Below, one piece after another: positions 54,723 through 64,000 of a stretch of DNA of 64,000 nt. Below the pieces are notes generated by a model. It did no database searches and had not been told where the DNA came from. It saw only the letters and a list, made by a program, of their open reading frames with translations. Within the stretch, counting starts at the first letter, position 1, and every line of letters begins with the position of its first letter. Origin of the DNA: a bacterium (Candidatus Blackallbacteria) CG13_big_fil_rev_8_21_14_2_50_49_14 (GTDB taxonomy: Bacteria > Cyanobacteriota > Sericytochromatia > UBA7694). Made by a program: the position numbers and the translations under genes. Location of the stretch: positions 1 to 64,000 of the forward strand of contig PFGG01000040.1 of the NCBI GenBank assembly GCA_002783405.1, given 5' to 3'.

Positions 54723-55696
54723 TTCTCCCAGCTGATTTCATCTAAGACCTGCCAATGCTTGCGGCTATGACGCAGCAAAAAAAGCCGCTTGTCTTGGCCC
54801 TGGCTCAGATAGAGCAGGGCTTTATTGCCGGCTGGACTGATTCCCGGACGGCTGATTTGCAGAAAACTGCCTGAAATTTCAGCATGCTTTTCGGCGGGAT
54901 AAATTTCACGCGGATCCCATTCTGGGGTGCGCAGAGCATTGAGAATCAGCAGGTTTTCAGGGGGCATCAAACCATAATCCAGTCGCAGGCGAGAAACCCT
55001 TTCGATATTCTGTTTTAAGCTTTTGAGTTCGGGCAGCAGGCAGGAATTTTGCGCTTTGTTTCGAAAATCCGCAATCAATTCCTGTTCTTCAGTCAATTCT
55101 GGAGCTGAAGCCAAGGTGCTTTGCAGACCTTGCTGCTCTAAAGGGCTCAAGTTTTGCAGGGTACAGGTTTCGCTTAAGAGATAATGAGGAGCGGGGAGCT
55201 CTCCGCAGGCATGGTGAAGGGCCGTGCTTAAAATTTCGGCCTCGCCGTTTTGCCAGAGATTCCAGTTCTCCAATCCTTCATACAGTCTTTCTAATAGCAC
55301 GATAAACACGTAGAGTGCGCAGAAACGCTGCTTGCAGCGCGGGCAATCCGGGGCGATGGGCTGGAGGCCTTTGCGGGTTTGGTAGTTTTTTTTCCTTTTT
55401 TCGCTCTCCTGTTTATCCCGTGCCGTCCATTGCAGCACATGGTTTTGTAAAATCTTTCCCAGTTCGCTCAGTACAAAGCCTGTTTTCTTTTCTTGCAGGA
55501 TCTTTTCTTCGGCCAGCATCTGTAAGAATTTCTGGGGGGTGGTGCAGGCTGTGGCGAAAAGAGGGTTCTGGGGTTGAACCTGTGCCTGAAAATCTGCTGG
55601 CGAGAGCGGTTCTTCGAGCAGAGATAAAACATGGCAGGTGGCCAAATAGAGATTCATCATAGAGCCATCATACTTCATAAGTTTGTGCTTTTCCAA
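54719..55696 (-). CDS. Unknown protein with Cys motif
   Basis: 325 residues from a TTG at 55696; in-frame ATGs at 55678 and 55660 are alternatives, all with poor ribosome sites. The N-terminal 100 residues look like winged-helix segments (PQKFLQMLAEEKILQEKKTG). A Cys motif, CPRCKQRFC (about residue 118), could bind zinc. The rest is helical with a C-terminal strand pair (LYLSQGQDKRLFLLRHSRKH). Family not recognised. It converges with the kinase gene (4-nt overlap) and is divergent from, and slightly overlaps, the upstream region of the dehydrogenase gene. Confidence 0.7.
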   Translation of the reverse strand: MEKHKLMKYDGSMMNLYLATCHVLSLLEEPLSPADFQAQVQPQNPLFATACTTPQKFLQMLAEEKILQEKKTGFVLSELGKILQNHVLQWTARDKQESEKRKKNYQTRKGLQPIAPDCPRCKQRFCALYVFIVLLERLYEGLENWNLWQNGEAEILSTALHHACGELPAPHYLLSETCTLQNLSPLEQQGLQSTLASAPELTEEQELIADFRNKAQNSCLLPELKSLKQNIERVSRLRLDYGLMPPENLLILNALRTPEWDPREIYPAEKHAEISGSFLQISRPGISPAGNKALLYLSQGQDKRLFLLRHSRKHWQVLDEISWEN

Positions 55697-55733
55697 GATA
55701 TGTTATTCTGACTCAAAAAGAGGAACAGGACAG

Positions 55734-56531
55734 ATGGATTTAGGGCAATATTTTGCTGGCGCAGGGCATAGCTTGCAAGGGCTCAATGCTTTGGTGACCG
55801 GCGCTTCTTCAGGAATTGGTCTGGCCACAGCCTGCCAGTTGGCAGCACAGGGGGTAAACCTTAAATTGGTGGCCCGTCGGTTGGAGCGGCTTGAAAAGAT
55901 CAAACAGGCCCTGGCGGAGCGTTTTCCAGCGGTTTCAATTGAGATTTTGGGAGCAGACCTGGCCCAACCCGAGAGTTGGCAGCGCTTGGAGCAAGCGGGT
56001 TTTTATACGGTAGATATTCTGGTGAACAATGCTGGTTTGGCGCGGGGGCGCGACAAAGTCGTGGATTCAAGCTGGCAGGATTGGCAGGCGATGATCGATC
56101 TGAATATTTCTGCGGCGTTTGAAGTGACCCGCCGGGTGGTGCCTGGCATGCTGGCGCGCGGCCAAGGAGATATTGTCTGTTTGGGGTCTGCTGCCGGACA
56201 GATCCCCTATGAGGGAGGTTCTGTTTACTGTGCTTCAAAATACGCGCTGCGGGCTTTCTGTCAGGTTTTGCGGCGTGAAACCTGTGGTCAGAATCTGCGT
56301 GTGATGCTGATTTCACCGGGCATGGTGGAAACCGAGTTCAGTGTGGTGCGGCTTGGCCAAGAGGCAGCACAAAAGGTCTATGCGGGCATGCAGCCCCTGA
56401 CGCCCGCCGAGGTCGCCGCCCAGATTCTCTTTGCTCTGCAACAGCCACGCCATTTGAATTGGGATGAACTGTTGCTGATGGCCACAGCCCAAGGCGGGGT
56501 GGAAAAAGTCGTCAGACAAATCGAAAACTGA
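55734..56531 (+). CDS. Short-chain dehydrogenase/reductase
   Basis: 265 residues, classical SDR: cofactor motif TGASSGIG, VNNAGLARG for NNAG, active-site serine in VCLGSAAG, and Tyr165/Lys169 in YCASKYAL. RRLERLEK after the second strand suggests NADP(H). It resembles the YdfG/serine-3-dehydrogenase subgroup by SPGMVETEF. ATG 55734 is preceded by AGAGGA; the frame is open further upstream to 55683, but without a ribosome site. Substrate unknown. Confidence 0.93.
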   Translation: MDLGQYFAGAGHSLQGLNALVTGASSGIGLATACQLAAQGVNLKLVARRLERLEKIKQALAERFPAVSIEILGADLAQPESWQRLEQAGFYTVDILVNNAGLARGRDKVVDSSWQDWQAMIDLNISAAFEVTRRVVPGMLARGQGDIVCLGSAAGQIPYEGGSVYCASKYALRAFCQVLRRETCGQNLRVMLISPGMVETEFSVVRLGQEAAQKVYAGMQPLTPAEVAAQILFALQQPRHLNWDELLLMATAQGGVEKVVRQIEN

Positions 56532-56577
56532 GCTTTTGCGGGAGTTCTTTTACCCTTTGTCAAAAAAGAAAAAATTG

Positions 56578-56605
56578 TTTACATTTCTTTTACGCTGGGT
56601 ATATA
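56578..56605 (+). promoter_or_regulatory. Promoter candidate of the 2355-aa gene
   Basis: TTTACA (56578-56583) and TATATA (56600-56605) with a 16-nt spacer; TATAAC two nt on is an alternative -10. It gives a leader of about 65 nt before the ATG at 56678. Confidence 0.5.
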
Positions 56606-56677
56606 ACCGCTATCCCATTCTTGAACCCCTTCAAGAAGTGCGTCAACCCAAGTAGTTAAGCTAGAGGAAATGAGAAG

Positions 56678-59600
56678 ATGGTACAAGGTTTTCCCGCTCC
56701 CTATGATCCTGTTTTAAATCCGCCTTCAGTCCCTTTGACAGCCCCGCCCACCCGTTCAGCGCCTGGGCTTCCCAGCCCCCCTCTCATTTTGGAGCTGGAT
56801 CTACAGAAGTTTACCCTCGATCAGCACCAGGGCCAGCGTTTGGATATTGCCCCAATCGACGCCAATCAAGTGGATTTTGACCGTCTCAGCACCCGGATTT
56901 TGACAGAGGTTGCAAAGGTTGAAAAATTAAAACCTGAAACCACCCTTTTGATTCGGGTGGGTCAGGAAGCGATTGAAATTCCTGCTTTGCGTTTAGACAA
57001 AGCCCAGTTGATCCAAGCCCTGAAACGTCATTTTCAGGGCTTGCAAAGCCCAGGACACCAGGAATGGGCACGCGATCTACAGGCCCAGGCGGCTGAAATT
57101 CGTGTGCAATTGCGCGAAAACCCACCCGCCCCAGCCGAACATGTTTTGGGTGAAGCGGCCCAGGCCGCCTTGCAAAAGCCCAGTGCTGAAGGTTTTGCGC
57201 TTCGCAGTCTGGAAAAGGAAATCGGGCAGAAAATTCCGGTGGCCCTGCGGGAAAAATATGGTTTAAATACCGAAGCGTTGAAACACTGGCGCGAGACAGG
57301 AACGCCACCGGCAGGTCTGAAAGCCCTGCTGGCGGATTTTAATCCCCAGCAGCAGCAGCTTTTTCAACCTTTGCTCTATGCCGTGGCCTTTGGCAAAGCG
57401 GTCAACGCTGTGCGCTTGAAAGCTGGGAGTTTAAGTCCTGATGCGGCCAAGGTGGCCAATCAGGAGCTGGACACCATGAAAAGTCAGGCCAGTCAAAAAT
57501 GGGAGCAGTTCAATGCCGGTGCCGTGCGTGATACGCGCAAACTGGCTGAGCGGGCTTTTTCTGACTGGAAAGCAGCCGATCAGACCGTTCAGGCTCTGCA
57601 GGGCAAAGCCAACCCCAGTGCTGCCGATTTGCAGGCTTTGGCAGAGGCCCGTCAAAAAGCCGACAAGCTCAAACAAGAGGCCCAGTCCGTGCAACAGAAG
57701 GCCTTGGAAACAGCTCATGCCATGAAAGAAGTGCGGGTGCACCGGGTCGAAGTGAGTGGGGGGAACCAGGCCCCTGAAGGCATGCGTGAAAAAGCAGCCC
57801 ATGCTCTTTTAGATGCTGCAGGAGCCGAAGCTTCCCATGTCAAACAGGAAGTTGGATTTCAGGGCGGTGTAGTGAGCGCTGACGCTTTGCCAGAGGGATT
57901 GGGAACCGCTCAAACCTTGGTGGAGCAAGCCGATACGCTCTTGCCTGAATGGAAGGGCAAACAGGCCCTGATCGACCAGCGCACCCAGGTGCTTCAGGCG
58001 CAGCGTGAAGTCTTGAAACCTTTGCTGGATACCCTTACAAGCCAAAAACAGACAGCGGATCAGGTCGCCCGTTTACGCACTGAATTGGCAGGTCTGCCCC
58101 AACCAGCGGCATCGTTGCCTGAGCATCTGGCACGGCGCAAAGCGCTTGAGTCTCAGTTGGATGAACTGGAGTCTCAACAGACGCCTGCCTTGCGGGAAGA
58201 TCCTTTGGGTTCTCCCACAACTCCGGCCGAAGTGCGTGCTTTAACGCTCTATGGGCGCAATCTGGGGCAGCTTCAAACGGGCTATGCCGCTGAAATTGCT
58301 TTGAATCAGTATGCCGGAGCCAGCCCCGCCCAAAAGGAAAAGGTGGCCCAAGCCGCACGTGCTTCCCGTGATCTACATTTAGAAGCTGCGCAGGCAGGGC
58401 AAGACAGTTTAGATGCCAGTCAGGCCAGCGCTTCAAATCGTCAGGAAAGCCGCCACTGGCAGCAGTTTGGCCGTCAGGATGTGCAGGCTCGGATTGACGC
58501 AGCTGAAGCCGAAATCGCCAAATATGCCGAAGCCAAAACACCGGGGCAGTTTCAAAAACTTTTAGATGCTCAAAAAGCCTTGGGCACCGCCATGCAGGAA
58601 ATGCGGGAGGGCGATGCGAAAGTACGCTCCAGTGGGGCCAGTCCCAGTGGGAATTTCGCAAATTTGCGGGCCCAGGCTTTGGCCGAAGGTCTGGGAATAG
58701 CCCAGCCCGAGGCCCTGGCCCAGCAAGAGGAGTCCGCTGCTGTTTCAAACCATGTGATTTTGGGGCGTGTTTCCGAACCTGCTGTTTGGCTGGCTGAAAA
58801 TGGCAGTTTTCTTGCCAGCAGAGGGCAACTCAATCAACAGGCTTTGGATCGGGCCCAAGCCCAGTTGGGGCTTGAAGGGCGTATCCATGCCGATGCTGAA
58901 CGACGCTATGGGGATCAGAAAACCGAATTGAAAGATCTTCAGGCCCGTTTGAAAGAACTGCCTGCCGGCCCTGAGCGTACGCGTCTCTTGGAACGTCAGA
59001 CAGAATTGAAAGCTGCGGTGGAAACTTTTGAAGGCGGCCCGCTGGCCCTGCCTGGGGGATCTGAATGGCTGAATCTGGCGCGGGCAGATGCTTTGTATAC
59101 CGGGCCCCAGGCTGCCATTCGTGGGATTCAGGCCGCGCAGGCCGAAAATGTGGATGCTGCGCGTGATCTTTTGAAAGACGCGCCCTCTGACACGGTCCGA
59201 AACCAGGCCATTGACGCCCTTTTAGCGGCAGCGGGTACTTTGCCTCAACATACGCCCAAAGCCAGTGCTGATTGTTTAAAGTATGCCTTTGAAGCCGCTC
59301 AAACACTGCAACCCGAAGCTCGCAAGCTTTCAGAAGCTAAAATCCGTCAGGAGGCAGTCGCGCTTTACAAGAGCTATGTACAACATCCCCATGCCAGTGC
59401 TGCAGCTGAGAGCGGAGAATTGGCCCGCGTGGTAGACAGCATTGCCACGTCAGCGACCGCAGGAGAACCTTCGCGTCTGGCCTGGGAAGCGTTGCGTCAG
59501 CAGAGCAATCCGGCGGAGCTTTTCCGCCTTCACAAGGCTGAGTTGGAGCAGGCCTTGGGGGAACTGCAAGATCGGGTCTCTGAAGATATTGAAGCGGGTT

Positions 59601-62600
59601 TTAATCTGGCTGTAGAGCGTGGTGGTCTGGCGGTCGGCTCGGCGGCACGCATCGCCCGTGCTCTGATGCGGGACGGCGATATTGCCGGGGCGCGTCAGGT
59701 TCTGGCAGAGGCCGTGGGGCGTGAAATGGAACGGGCCAAGCAGGCCGAAGCTGATTATCTAAGCCTGCCTGCTGCCAAACAGGAACATTACCGCGCCATT
59801 CTGCGCTCTTCAGACAGCCCGGGTGAGAAACAAGCCGCGCTCGAAAAGCTGATGGGCAATTCGGTTGCGGCCAGCCGTGCCCTGCGGGTCGCTGATTCCA
59901 GCCAGACCATGCAGCGCGCGCATCTTCCGGGCTCTGATTATGACCTGGGGCGCAGTGCCCGTCAGACAGCTGAAAAATTCAATCAATACAGCAGTGGCGT
60001 GCAGGCCCAGGGGGGAGCCGAAGCTGAAAATATTGCCAAACGCAGTGCCTGGCGGCACCAGCGTGATGAGGCCTATTGGAATGACCCCAAAATTGCGGTT
60101 TTGAGTGCGGCGACTGATGAGGCGTTGATGTTTGTTGCCACCATGGGGCTTTCTACAGCCCTGTCGCTGGCGAAGGGTTCTGCGACGGGTTTGAGTCTGG
60201 CCCGGCGTGGTCTGGAGATCGGGCGTGCGACGCGTACCGCCCTGGAGGGCAACCGTGCCGGACGGGTTGTTTTATCTGTCGGTAATTTTGCGGCCCGTGG
60301 CAATCAACGCTTTGGGGCCGTTTTGGCCCGCATGGATGCGGCAGCCATGCAGGCCAGTCCTGTTTTGGGCTATGGTTTTCGTGCCAGCCGCAGTCTGGTG
60401 CGCAATATTGCAATGGAAGAGCTGCCCAAAGCAGCTTCTGAACTGGCCAAACAATATGGGGACAGTGAGGGCTGGCTGCAGTGGGCGGTTGATACCTCAA
60501 GCCGTTTTGCAGTTTCCAATTTAGGCGATATTAAAGGCCTGGAGTCACTCGCCAACAGCTCTTGGGGAGTCTTTGAAACCGCCGTGACGCAAATGGCCCT
60601 GCCCGAGTTTTATAAACATGATCCCAAGGGTTTGAAAGATGCCCAGGAGCTGACCCATTATCTTTTGATGGGCGCCCAGACCGTTCATGGCATGGCGGCG
60701 ATGCACCACGATGCCAAGCGCAGTGGTCAAGTGGAGGGATCGGGACTGGCTGCAGATCTTGCCAGCCGCGCCAAACTGGACTTGGACCCTGCTGTCGAAA
60801 AGCAGGTGGTGGCAGCTGTTTCTGCTTATCAGGAGCATTTGCTGAATAATCAGGGGCTGAGTGCAGAAAAGCATCATACGCAATTGGAAGCCCAGGTTAA
60901 ACAAGCTGTGGCTTTTGAGCAATTGCCCCCCGAAGCCCGTCGCGAGGTCGAACGCAGCCTGCAGGAATTTATCCGGCCCTATCAGATCCAGACGGCGGCT
61001 CAGATTGCGGGGGTGGAGAGTCTGCACCCTGAAGGCAGTACGGCAGCTGAAGTGAAGGGTAAAATCCGTGAAATGGCAGATATTCTGCAAAAACAAGGAG
61101 TCACCGCTGACCCGCATGAGGCCCAGAAAATTGCACGGGGCCAAGTAGCGGCGCAAATGGTGGGCAAAGAGTCTCTTTCTCTGGAGGCGGGCCCCGCCGC
61201 ATTACAGGTTTTGGCTGAGGCCCAGGCCCAACGCTTACTGGATTTGGGCGCAGTCGATTCTCCTGCCCATGCCATGCTTTTGGTTCAGCATCAAGTCCGT
61301 CAGGCTGTGGCAGATAAAGCGGCTCTGCTGCTGGTAGACTCCCCTGAAGCCAAGGCCCAGCTTGAAAAACTGGATCAGGGACTGAAAGCACTGGATGCCC
61401 TTTCTGCTCCCTTTGTTTACAGTGCGCAGGCCCTGCCCGCAAATTTGGGCGAACAGCGACAGGCGATCCAAAAAATTGCCATGGAAGTCTTGATGTCTGC
61501 GCCAGAAGGTTCACAATACACCCAATTGCAGGCCCGAATTGAAAAGTATCTGGGCGAGCAAAAATGGTCTCCCAGCATGATTCATCAGCTCAGTCGGGAA
61601 GTCGGGACACGCCTTTTGCTCGCTTGGGGGGAACATCTTTTGCAGCAGAAGCAGATCAAGGGTGAGTTGGCTGGTTTGAGCCCGACAGCCTTGCATGATA
61701 CCCATCTTGAGATTTTGAAGGGTTTGGGGCTGCCCGAGGAGCATGCCGGGCAAGTGGCCCATGACCGCCTGCTCTCGGCCATGGAAAACGCCTGGGCCGG
61801 CCAGGTTGAACAGGCAGCAGGGATCAAACCCCTGCTGCATGAGGTTTTATCGGAATTGGGCCGTCACCAACCTGTGGATCAGGCCGTACGCAGCCAAGTC
61901 GCTGAGAAGGCCGAAAAGGGCCTGCTGGCCTTGGGGGTGGAGCCTGCTCAGGCCCGTGAGTTGGCAGCCCAGATGGTCTTGGACGGCCAGGCTTACCATG
62001 ATCGTTTTCAGGGCCTCGAGAGTCTGCCCCGAACCCGCAGCCTGAATGCCAGTTTGGAAGAAAGTTTGCATCTGTCTGCGGTCAAAGTGGGTGAGCACAG
62101 CTTGCCTGACTTGGATGCCCTGCGCGGATTTTTACAAACCCATACCCCTGCCCAACCCACGCCCGCAGATGATGCCGCGGTTCTGCAGCTCTATACGGCC
62201 TTGGGCGGTTGGGATCAGGTGCGTAAACTTTCAAGCTTTCTCAAACCTGAACTCTTTGGCAAATTGCATGAGGCGCGGGATCGTCAGGTTGAAGCTGCCT
62301 GGAAAAATATTGAAGCGGAAGCCGCCAAAATGGGATTGGAGCTGGCCCGGCCCTATGTGGGGCGGGGGCCAGGAGAACCCGGTTATACAGGGGTTTACGC
62401 GGATATTGACCTGGTCGTGCGCATTACGAAATCGAAAAATCCCCTTTCTGAGCCTGAAATGGCTCACCGTGAAATGCAGCTTCTCAGCTTTGCCCAGGCA
62501 GAATTGGCGGCGATTAGCCCAGCTTCAGGGCATGCACTGGATGTGAATGTCTATACCTCAGCGCATTTTCTGGCGGTGGATCAGGCCCAAGGCAAACCTG

Positions 62601-63745
62601 CTGAGCATGTTCCCCCAGAAGCCCTTGCGCAGCAAGCGCATCAGGGGCGTGTGATGGAGCTTTACCAATTGCGCCAGGGTTTGGGGCCTGCACATGAAAT
62701 GGCATGGAAAGGTTTTGAAAAACAAGCCCTGGAACAGGCCCGCAAACAGGATGAAAAAGCCCGTGGGGCGGGCCAGCCCGCACATGCAGAGCAGGATTTG
62801 CGTTTGGCCCTGTCGGATTGCCAGACACAATGGTCACAGTACCACGATGCCGTGGACCAGGCCTATCAGGTTTTGCGCAAGGATCCCGCCCATGCGGGGC
62901 AAGCGCATGAAATTTTGCTGGAACAGGCCCAAAATCAGGTTCGGCAGGCCACGGAGCATGAACTGACAGAGTTTTTGCTGAAGAACCGTGAGGCTTTGGA
63001 GCAGGACACGCCTGCCGGTGCTTTGGCGCGGGTGGAATACGATCGTCTGCAACAGCTTGCCCGCTCCCGTGCGCCTGAAGCCTATGCCGGGAATGCGGCT
63101 GTGCTGTGGGGTTCCCGGATCAATGACAGTGAACGCCAGGGGGTGATCGACGGCTTTGCATCAGATCCCCGTGCGGCCCGTTCGGGGCGTATCAGCCACG
63201 ATCAATACGTATTGCATTGGGCGGTTGAAATGGAAGGGGTCAAAGATCTCTCCTCCCGCGCCTGGAAAGCTGGCAAATACGATTTGCGAGATATTCTCTT
63301 TACCGAAGCCGCACTGTCTGGATTCAGCGAACAGCCCAACCCTGCCCATGCCGAATGGCTGAAGCAGAAAGAAAGCAATCTGACGGGCGGATTGCTGCTG
63401 GGGCCTGAGCCGCCCAAAACGCTCAAAGTCAAAAACCAGGTGGCTTTGGTTGAAAAACTGCCCAATCCTGAATATCTTTTGCATCAGGAGCGCAAGCAAA
63501 AAGACCCCGACTATCTCATTCCCAAGGAGATTCCCAAGGAAATTCCCATCAGCCGGATGGAAGCCGCGATTGATGAAGCCCGTCGTTCAGCCCAGACCCC
63601 GCTCCAGGCCGAAAAAATCTGGGTCAAGCATTTTGGCAGTCCAGAAGCCGCTGAAAAAGCGATGAATGCCTATCTGGAGGTGGTGCGCATGACGATTCTT
63701 GACAGTGCTTCCCGCCAAGTCAGCAGCCCGGCGCTTCAGCCCTAA
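56678..63745 (+). CDS. Giant protein (2355 aa) with possible C-terminal nucleotidyltransferase-like domain
   Basis: No signal peptide. A Pro-rich leader (1-40) precedes long Ala/Gln/Glu-rich helices and coiled coils (about 130-1130), a hydrophobic centre (about 1149-1170, LMFVATMGLSTALSLAKG), and more helix. At about 1890-1965 the sequence changes: YVGRGPGEPGYTGVY, then DID (D1909, D1911) followed by LVV, and ALDVNVYT with D1955. Glycine loop, DxD after a strand, and a third Asp some 45 residues on is the plan of pol-beta-type nucleotidyltransferases, though the usual GS pair is absent. A helical 390-residue end follows, with the doubled IPKEIPKEIPI. The layout recalls large polymorphic toxins or effectors. 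The ribosome site is AGAGGA. Confidence 0.75.
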   Translation: MVQGFPAPYDPVLNPPSVPLTAPPTRSAPGLPSPPLILELDLQKFTLDQHQGQRLDIAPIDANQVDFDRLSTRILTEVAKVEKLKPETTLLIRVGQEAIEIPALRLDKAQLIQALKRHFQGLQSPGHQEWARDLQAQAAEIRVQLRENPPAPAEHVLGEAAQAALQKPSAEGFALRSLEKEIGQKIPVALREKYGLNTEALKHWRETGTPPAGLKALLADFNPQQQQLFQPLLYAVAFGKAVNAVRLKAGSLSPDAAKVANQELDTMKSQASQKWEQFNAGAVRDTRKLAERAFSDWKAADQTVQALQGKANPSAADLQALAEARQKADKLKQEAQSVQQKALETAHAMKEVRVHRVEVSGGNQAPEGMREKAAHALLDAAGAEASHVKQEVGFQGGVVSADALPEGLGTAQTLVEQADTLLPEWKGKQALIDQRTQVLQAQREVLKPLLDTLTSQKQTADQVARLRTELAGLPQPAASLPEHLARRKALESQLDELESQQTPALREDPLGSPTTPAEVRALTLYGRNLGQLQTGYAAEIALNQYAGASPAQKEKVAQAARASRDLHLEAAQAGQDSLDASQASASNRQESRHWQQFGRQDVQARIDAAEAEIAKYAEAKTPGQFQKLLDAQKALGTAMQEMREGDAKVRSSGASPSGNFANLRAQALAEGLGIAQPEALAQQEESAAVSNHVILGRVSEPAVWLAENGSFLASRGQLNQQALDRAQAQLGLEGRIHADAERRYGDQKTELKDLQARLKELPAGPERTRLLERQTELKAAVETFEGGPLALPGGSEWLNLARADALYTGPQAAIRGIQAAQAENVDAARDLLKDAPSDTVRNQAIDALLAAAGTLPQHTPKASADCLKYAFEAAQTLQPEARKLSEAKIRQEAVALYKSYVQHPHASAAAESGELARVVDSIATSATAGEPSRLAWEALRQQSNPAELFRLHKAELEQALGELQDRVSEDIEAGFNLAVERGGLAVGSAARIARALMRDGDIAGARQVLAEAVGREMERAKQAEADYLSLPAAKQEHYRAILRSSDSPGEKQAALEKLMGNSVAASRALRVADSSQTMQRAHLPGSDYDLGRSARQTAEKFNQYSSGVQAQGGAEAENIAKRSAWRHQRDEAYWNDPKIAVLSAATDEALMFVATMGLSTALSLAKGSATGLSLARRGLEIGRATRTALEGNRAGRVVLSVGNFAARGNQRFGAVLARMDAAAMQASPVLGYGFRASRSLVRNIAMEELPKAASELAKQYGDSEGWLQWAVDTSSRFAVSNLGDIKGLESLANSSWGVFETAVTQMALPEFYKHDPKGLKDAQELTHYLLMGAQTVHGMAAMHHDAKRSGQVEGSGLAADLASRAKLDLDPAVEKQVVAAVSAYQEHLLNNQGLSAEKHHTQLEAQVKQAVAFEQLPPEARREVERSLQEFIRPYQIQTAAQIAGVESLHPEGSTAAEVKGKIREMADILQKQGVTADPHEAQKIARGQVAAQMVGKESLSLEAGPAALQVLAEAQAQRLLDLGAVDSPAHAMLLVQHQVRQAVADKAALLLVDSPEAKAQLEKLDQGLKALDALSAPFVYSAQALPANLGEQRQAIQKIAMEVLMSAPEGSQYTQLQARIEKYLGEQKWSPSMIHQLSREVGTRLLLAWGEHLLQQKQIKGELAGLSPTALHDTHLEILKGLGLPEEHAGQVAHDRLLSAMENAWAGQVEQAAGIKPLLHEVLSELGRHQPVDQAVRSQVAEKAEKGLLALGVEPAQARELAAQMVLDGQAYHDRFQGLESLPRTRSLNASLEESLHLSAVKVGEHSLPDLDALRGFLQTHTPAQPTPADDAAVLQLYTALGGWDQVRKLSSFLKPELFGKLHEARDRQVEAAWKNIEAEAAKMGLELARPYVGRGPGEPGYTGVYADIDLVVRITKSKNPLSEPEMAHREMQLLSFAQAELAAISPASGHALDVNVYTSAHFLAVDQAQGKPAEHVPPEALAQQAHQGRVMELYQLRQGLGPAHEMAWKGFEKQALEQARKQDEKARGAGQPAHAEQDLRLALSDCQTQWSQYHDAVDQAYQVLRKDPAHAGQAHEILLEQAQNQVRQATEHELTEFLLKNREALEQDTPAGALARVEYDRLQQLARSRAPEAYAGNAAVLWGSRINDSERQGVIDGFASDPRAARSGRISHDQYVLHWAVEMEGVKDLSSRAWKAGKYDLRDILFTEAALSGFSEQPNPAHAEWLKQKESNLTGGLLLGPEPPKTLKVKNQVALVEKLPNPEYLLHQERKQKDPDYLIPKEIPKEIPISRMEAAIDEARRSAQTPLQAEKIWVKHFGSPEAAEKAMNAYLEVVRMTILDSASRQVSSPALQP

Positions 63746-63891
63746 ACGCTTGAATTTCCTTGATTTTGCTTGAAATACACAAATTGAAGACCAAAATCTT
63801 TGATATGAATCAAGTCTGAGTCTGCCTGAGATCAAGCCAGCCTTGCCTTGCCAGCGAGATAATAGCAGGTGAGAATAGGAGGGTGTTTTTT

Positions 63892-64000
63892 ATGCATAAA
63901 CATTTATTTACCAAAGGATTGATTGCGCTCAGTTTATTAACTGCATGTGATTTGATTCCTGCGGGGATTTTGCCAGGTGCCTCTCCTCAACCCAGTGCAG
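63892..64000 (+). CDS. Lipoprotein, partial (runs off the window)
   Basis: ATG 63892, with AGGAGG 8 nt upstream, opens a frame reading MHKHLFTKGLIALSLLTACD. The lipobox LTAC gives a lipid-modified Cys at residue 19. The visible mature part is Pro/Gly/Ser-rich (PAGILPGASPQPSA). The 3' end is outside the window, so no function can be given. Confidence 0.7.
   Translation, partial: MHKHLFTKGLIALSLLTACDLIPAGILPGASPQPSA

Overview
The window looks like a bacterial chromosome segment with coding on both strands, by eye close to half GC. Many proteins carry lipoprotein signal peptides, and housekeeping genes sit beside a very dense set of signalling genes. Lipobox proteins and beta-rich candidate secreted proteins suggest a diderm. 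An OmpR-type regulator resembling RpaB/NblR/WalR and phytochrome-type kinases paired with Rcp1-like regulators would fit a non-photosynthetic lineage near Cyanobacteria. No rRNA or other decisive marker is present, so the taxonomy is a weak inference.

Layout. 1-5.1 kb (minus): a Ca2+-type P-type ATPase, a phage-like YopX protein, a membrane dipeptidase and a lipoprotein, probably one transcription unit. 5.2-7.1 kb (minus): a subtilisin-like lipoprotein protease with a near-consensus promoter, then tRNA-Leu(TAA) and tRNA-Asp(GTC). 7.1-13.3 kb (minus): a hybrid kinase with six PAS domains, pgsA and a YVTN beta-propeller lipoprotein. 13.5-19.8 kb (plus): dnaE, elbB, an unknown gene and thrC, closed by a shared terminator facing a Ser/Arg-rich lipoprotein.

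21.5-38.3 kb is a signalling island. Ten overlapping or nearly touching plus-strand genes encode a soluble histidine kinase, two single-domain response regulators, CheW, CheR-TPR, CheW, a chemoreceptor, CheA-REC, CheB and a REC-REC-histidine kinase. From CheW onward the content matches the Wsp surface-sensing pathway, but the slot of the diguanylate cyclase WspR is taken by a double-receiver histidine kinase. A hybrid kinase, a REC-kinase and a REC-REC protein follow. The AT-rich flanks hold a truncated response-regulator start and a decayed coding fragment.

38.4-41.1 kb: fumC-hemL operon. 41.2-51.7 kb is mostly unknown: an exported membrane protein, two large beta-rich proteins with a similar layout (502 and 1181 aa), a small partner gene, a LysR regulator divergent from an NAD(P)-binding epimerase-like protein, a TPR/coiled-coil protein and a small exported protein. 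51.7-56.5 kb: trxB, a two-component pair, an unknown Cys-motif protein and a short-chain dehydrogenase. 56.7-63.7 kb is one 2355-residue protein with long helical stretches, a hydrophobic centre and a C-terminal segment that resembles a nucleotidyltransferase core. The window ends inside a lipoprotein gene.

Strongest candidates for something new: the Wsp-like cluster with a kinase output, and the giant protein with its possible nucleotidyltransferase domain. Functions are inferred from motifs read by eye; no database search was run.
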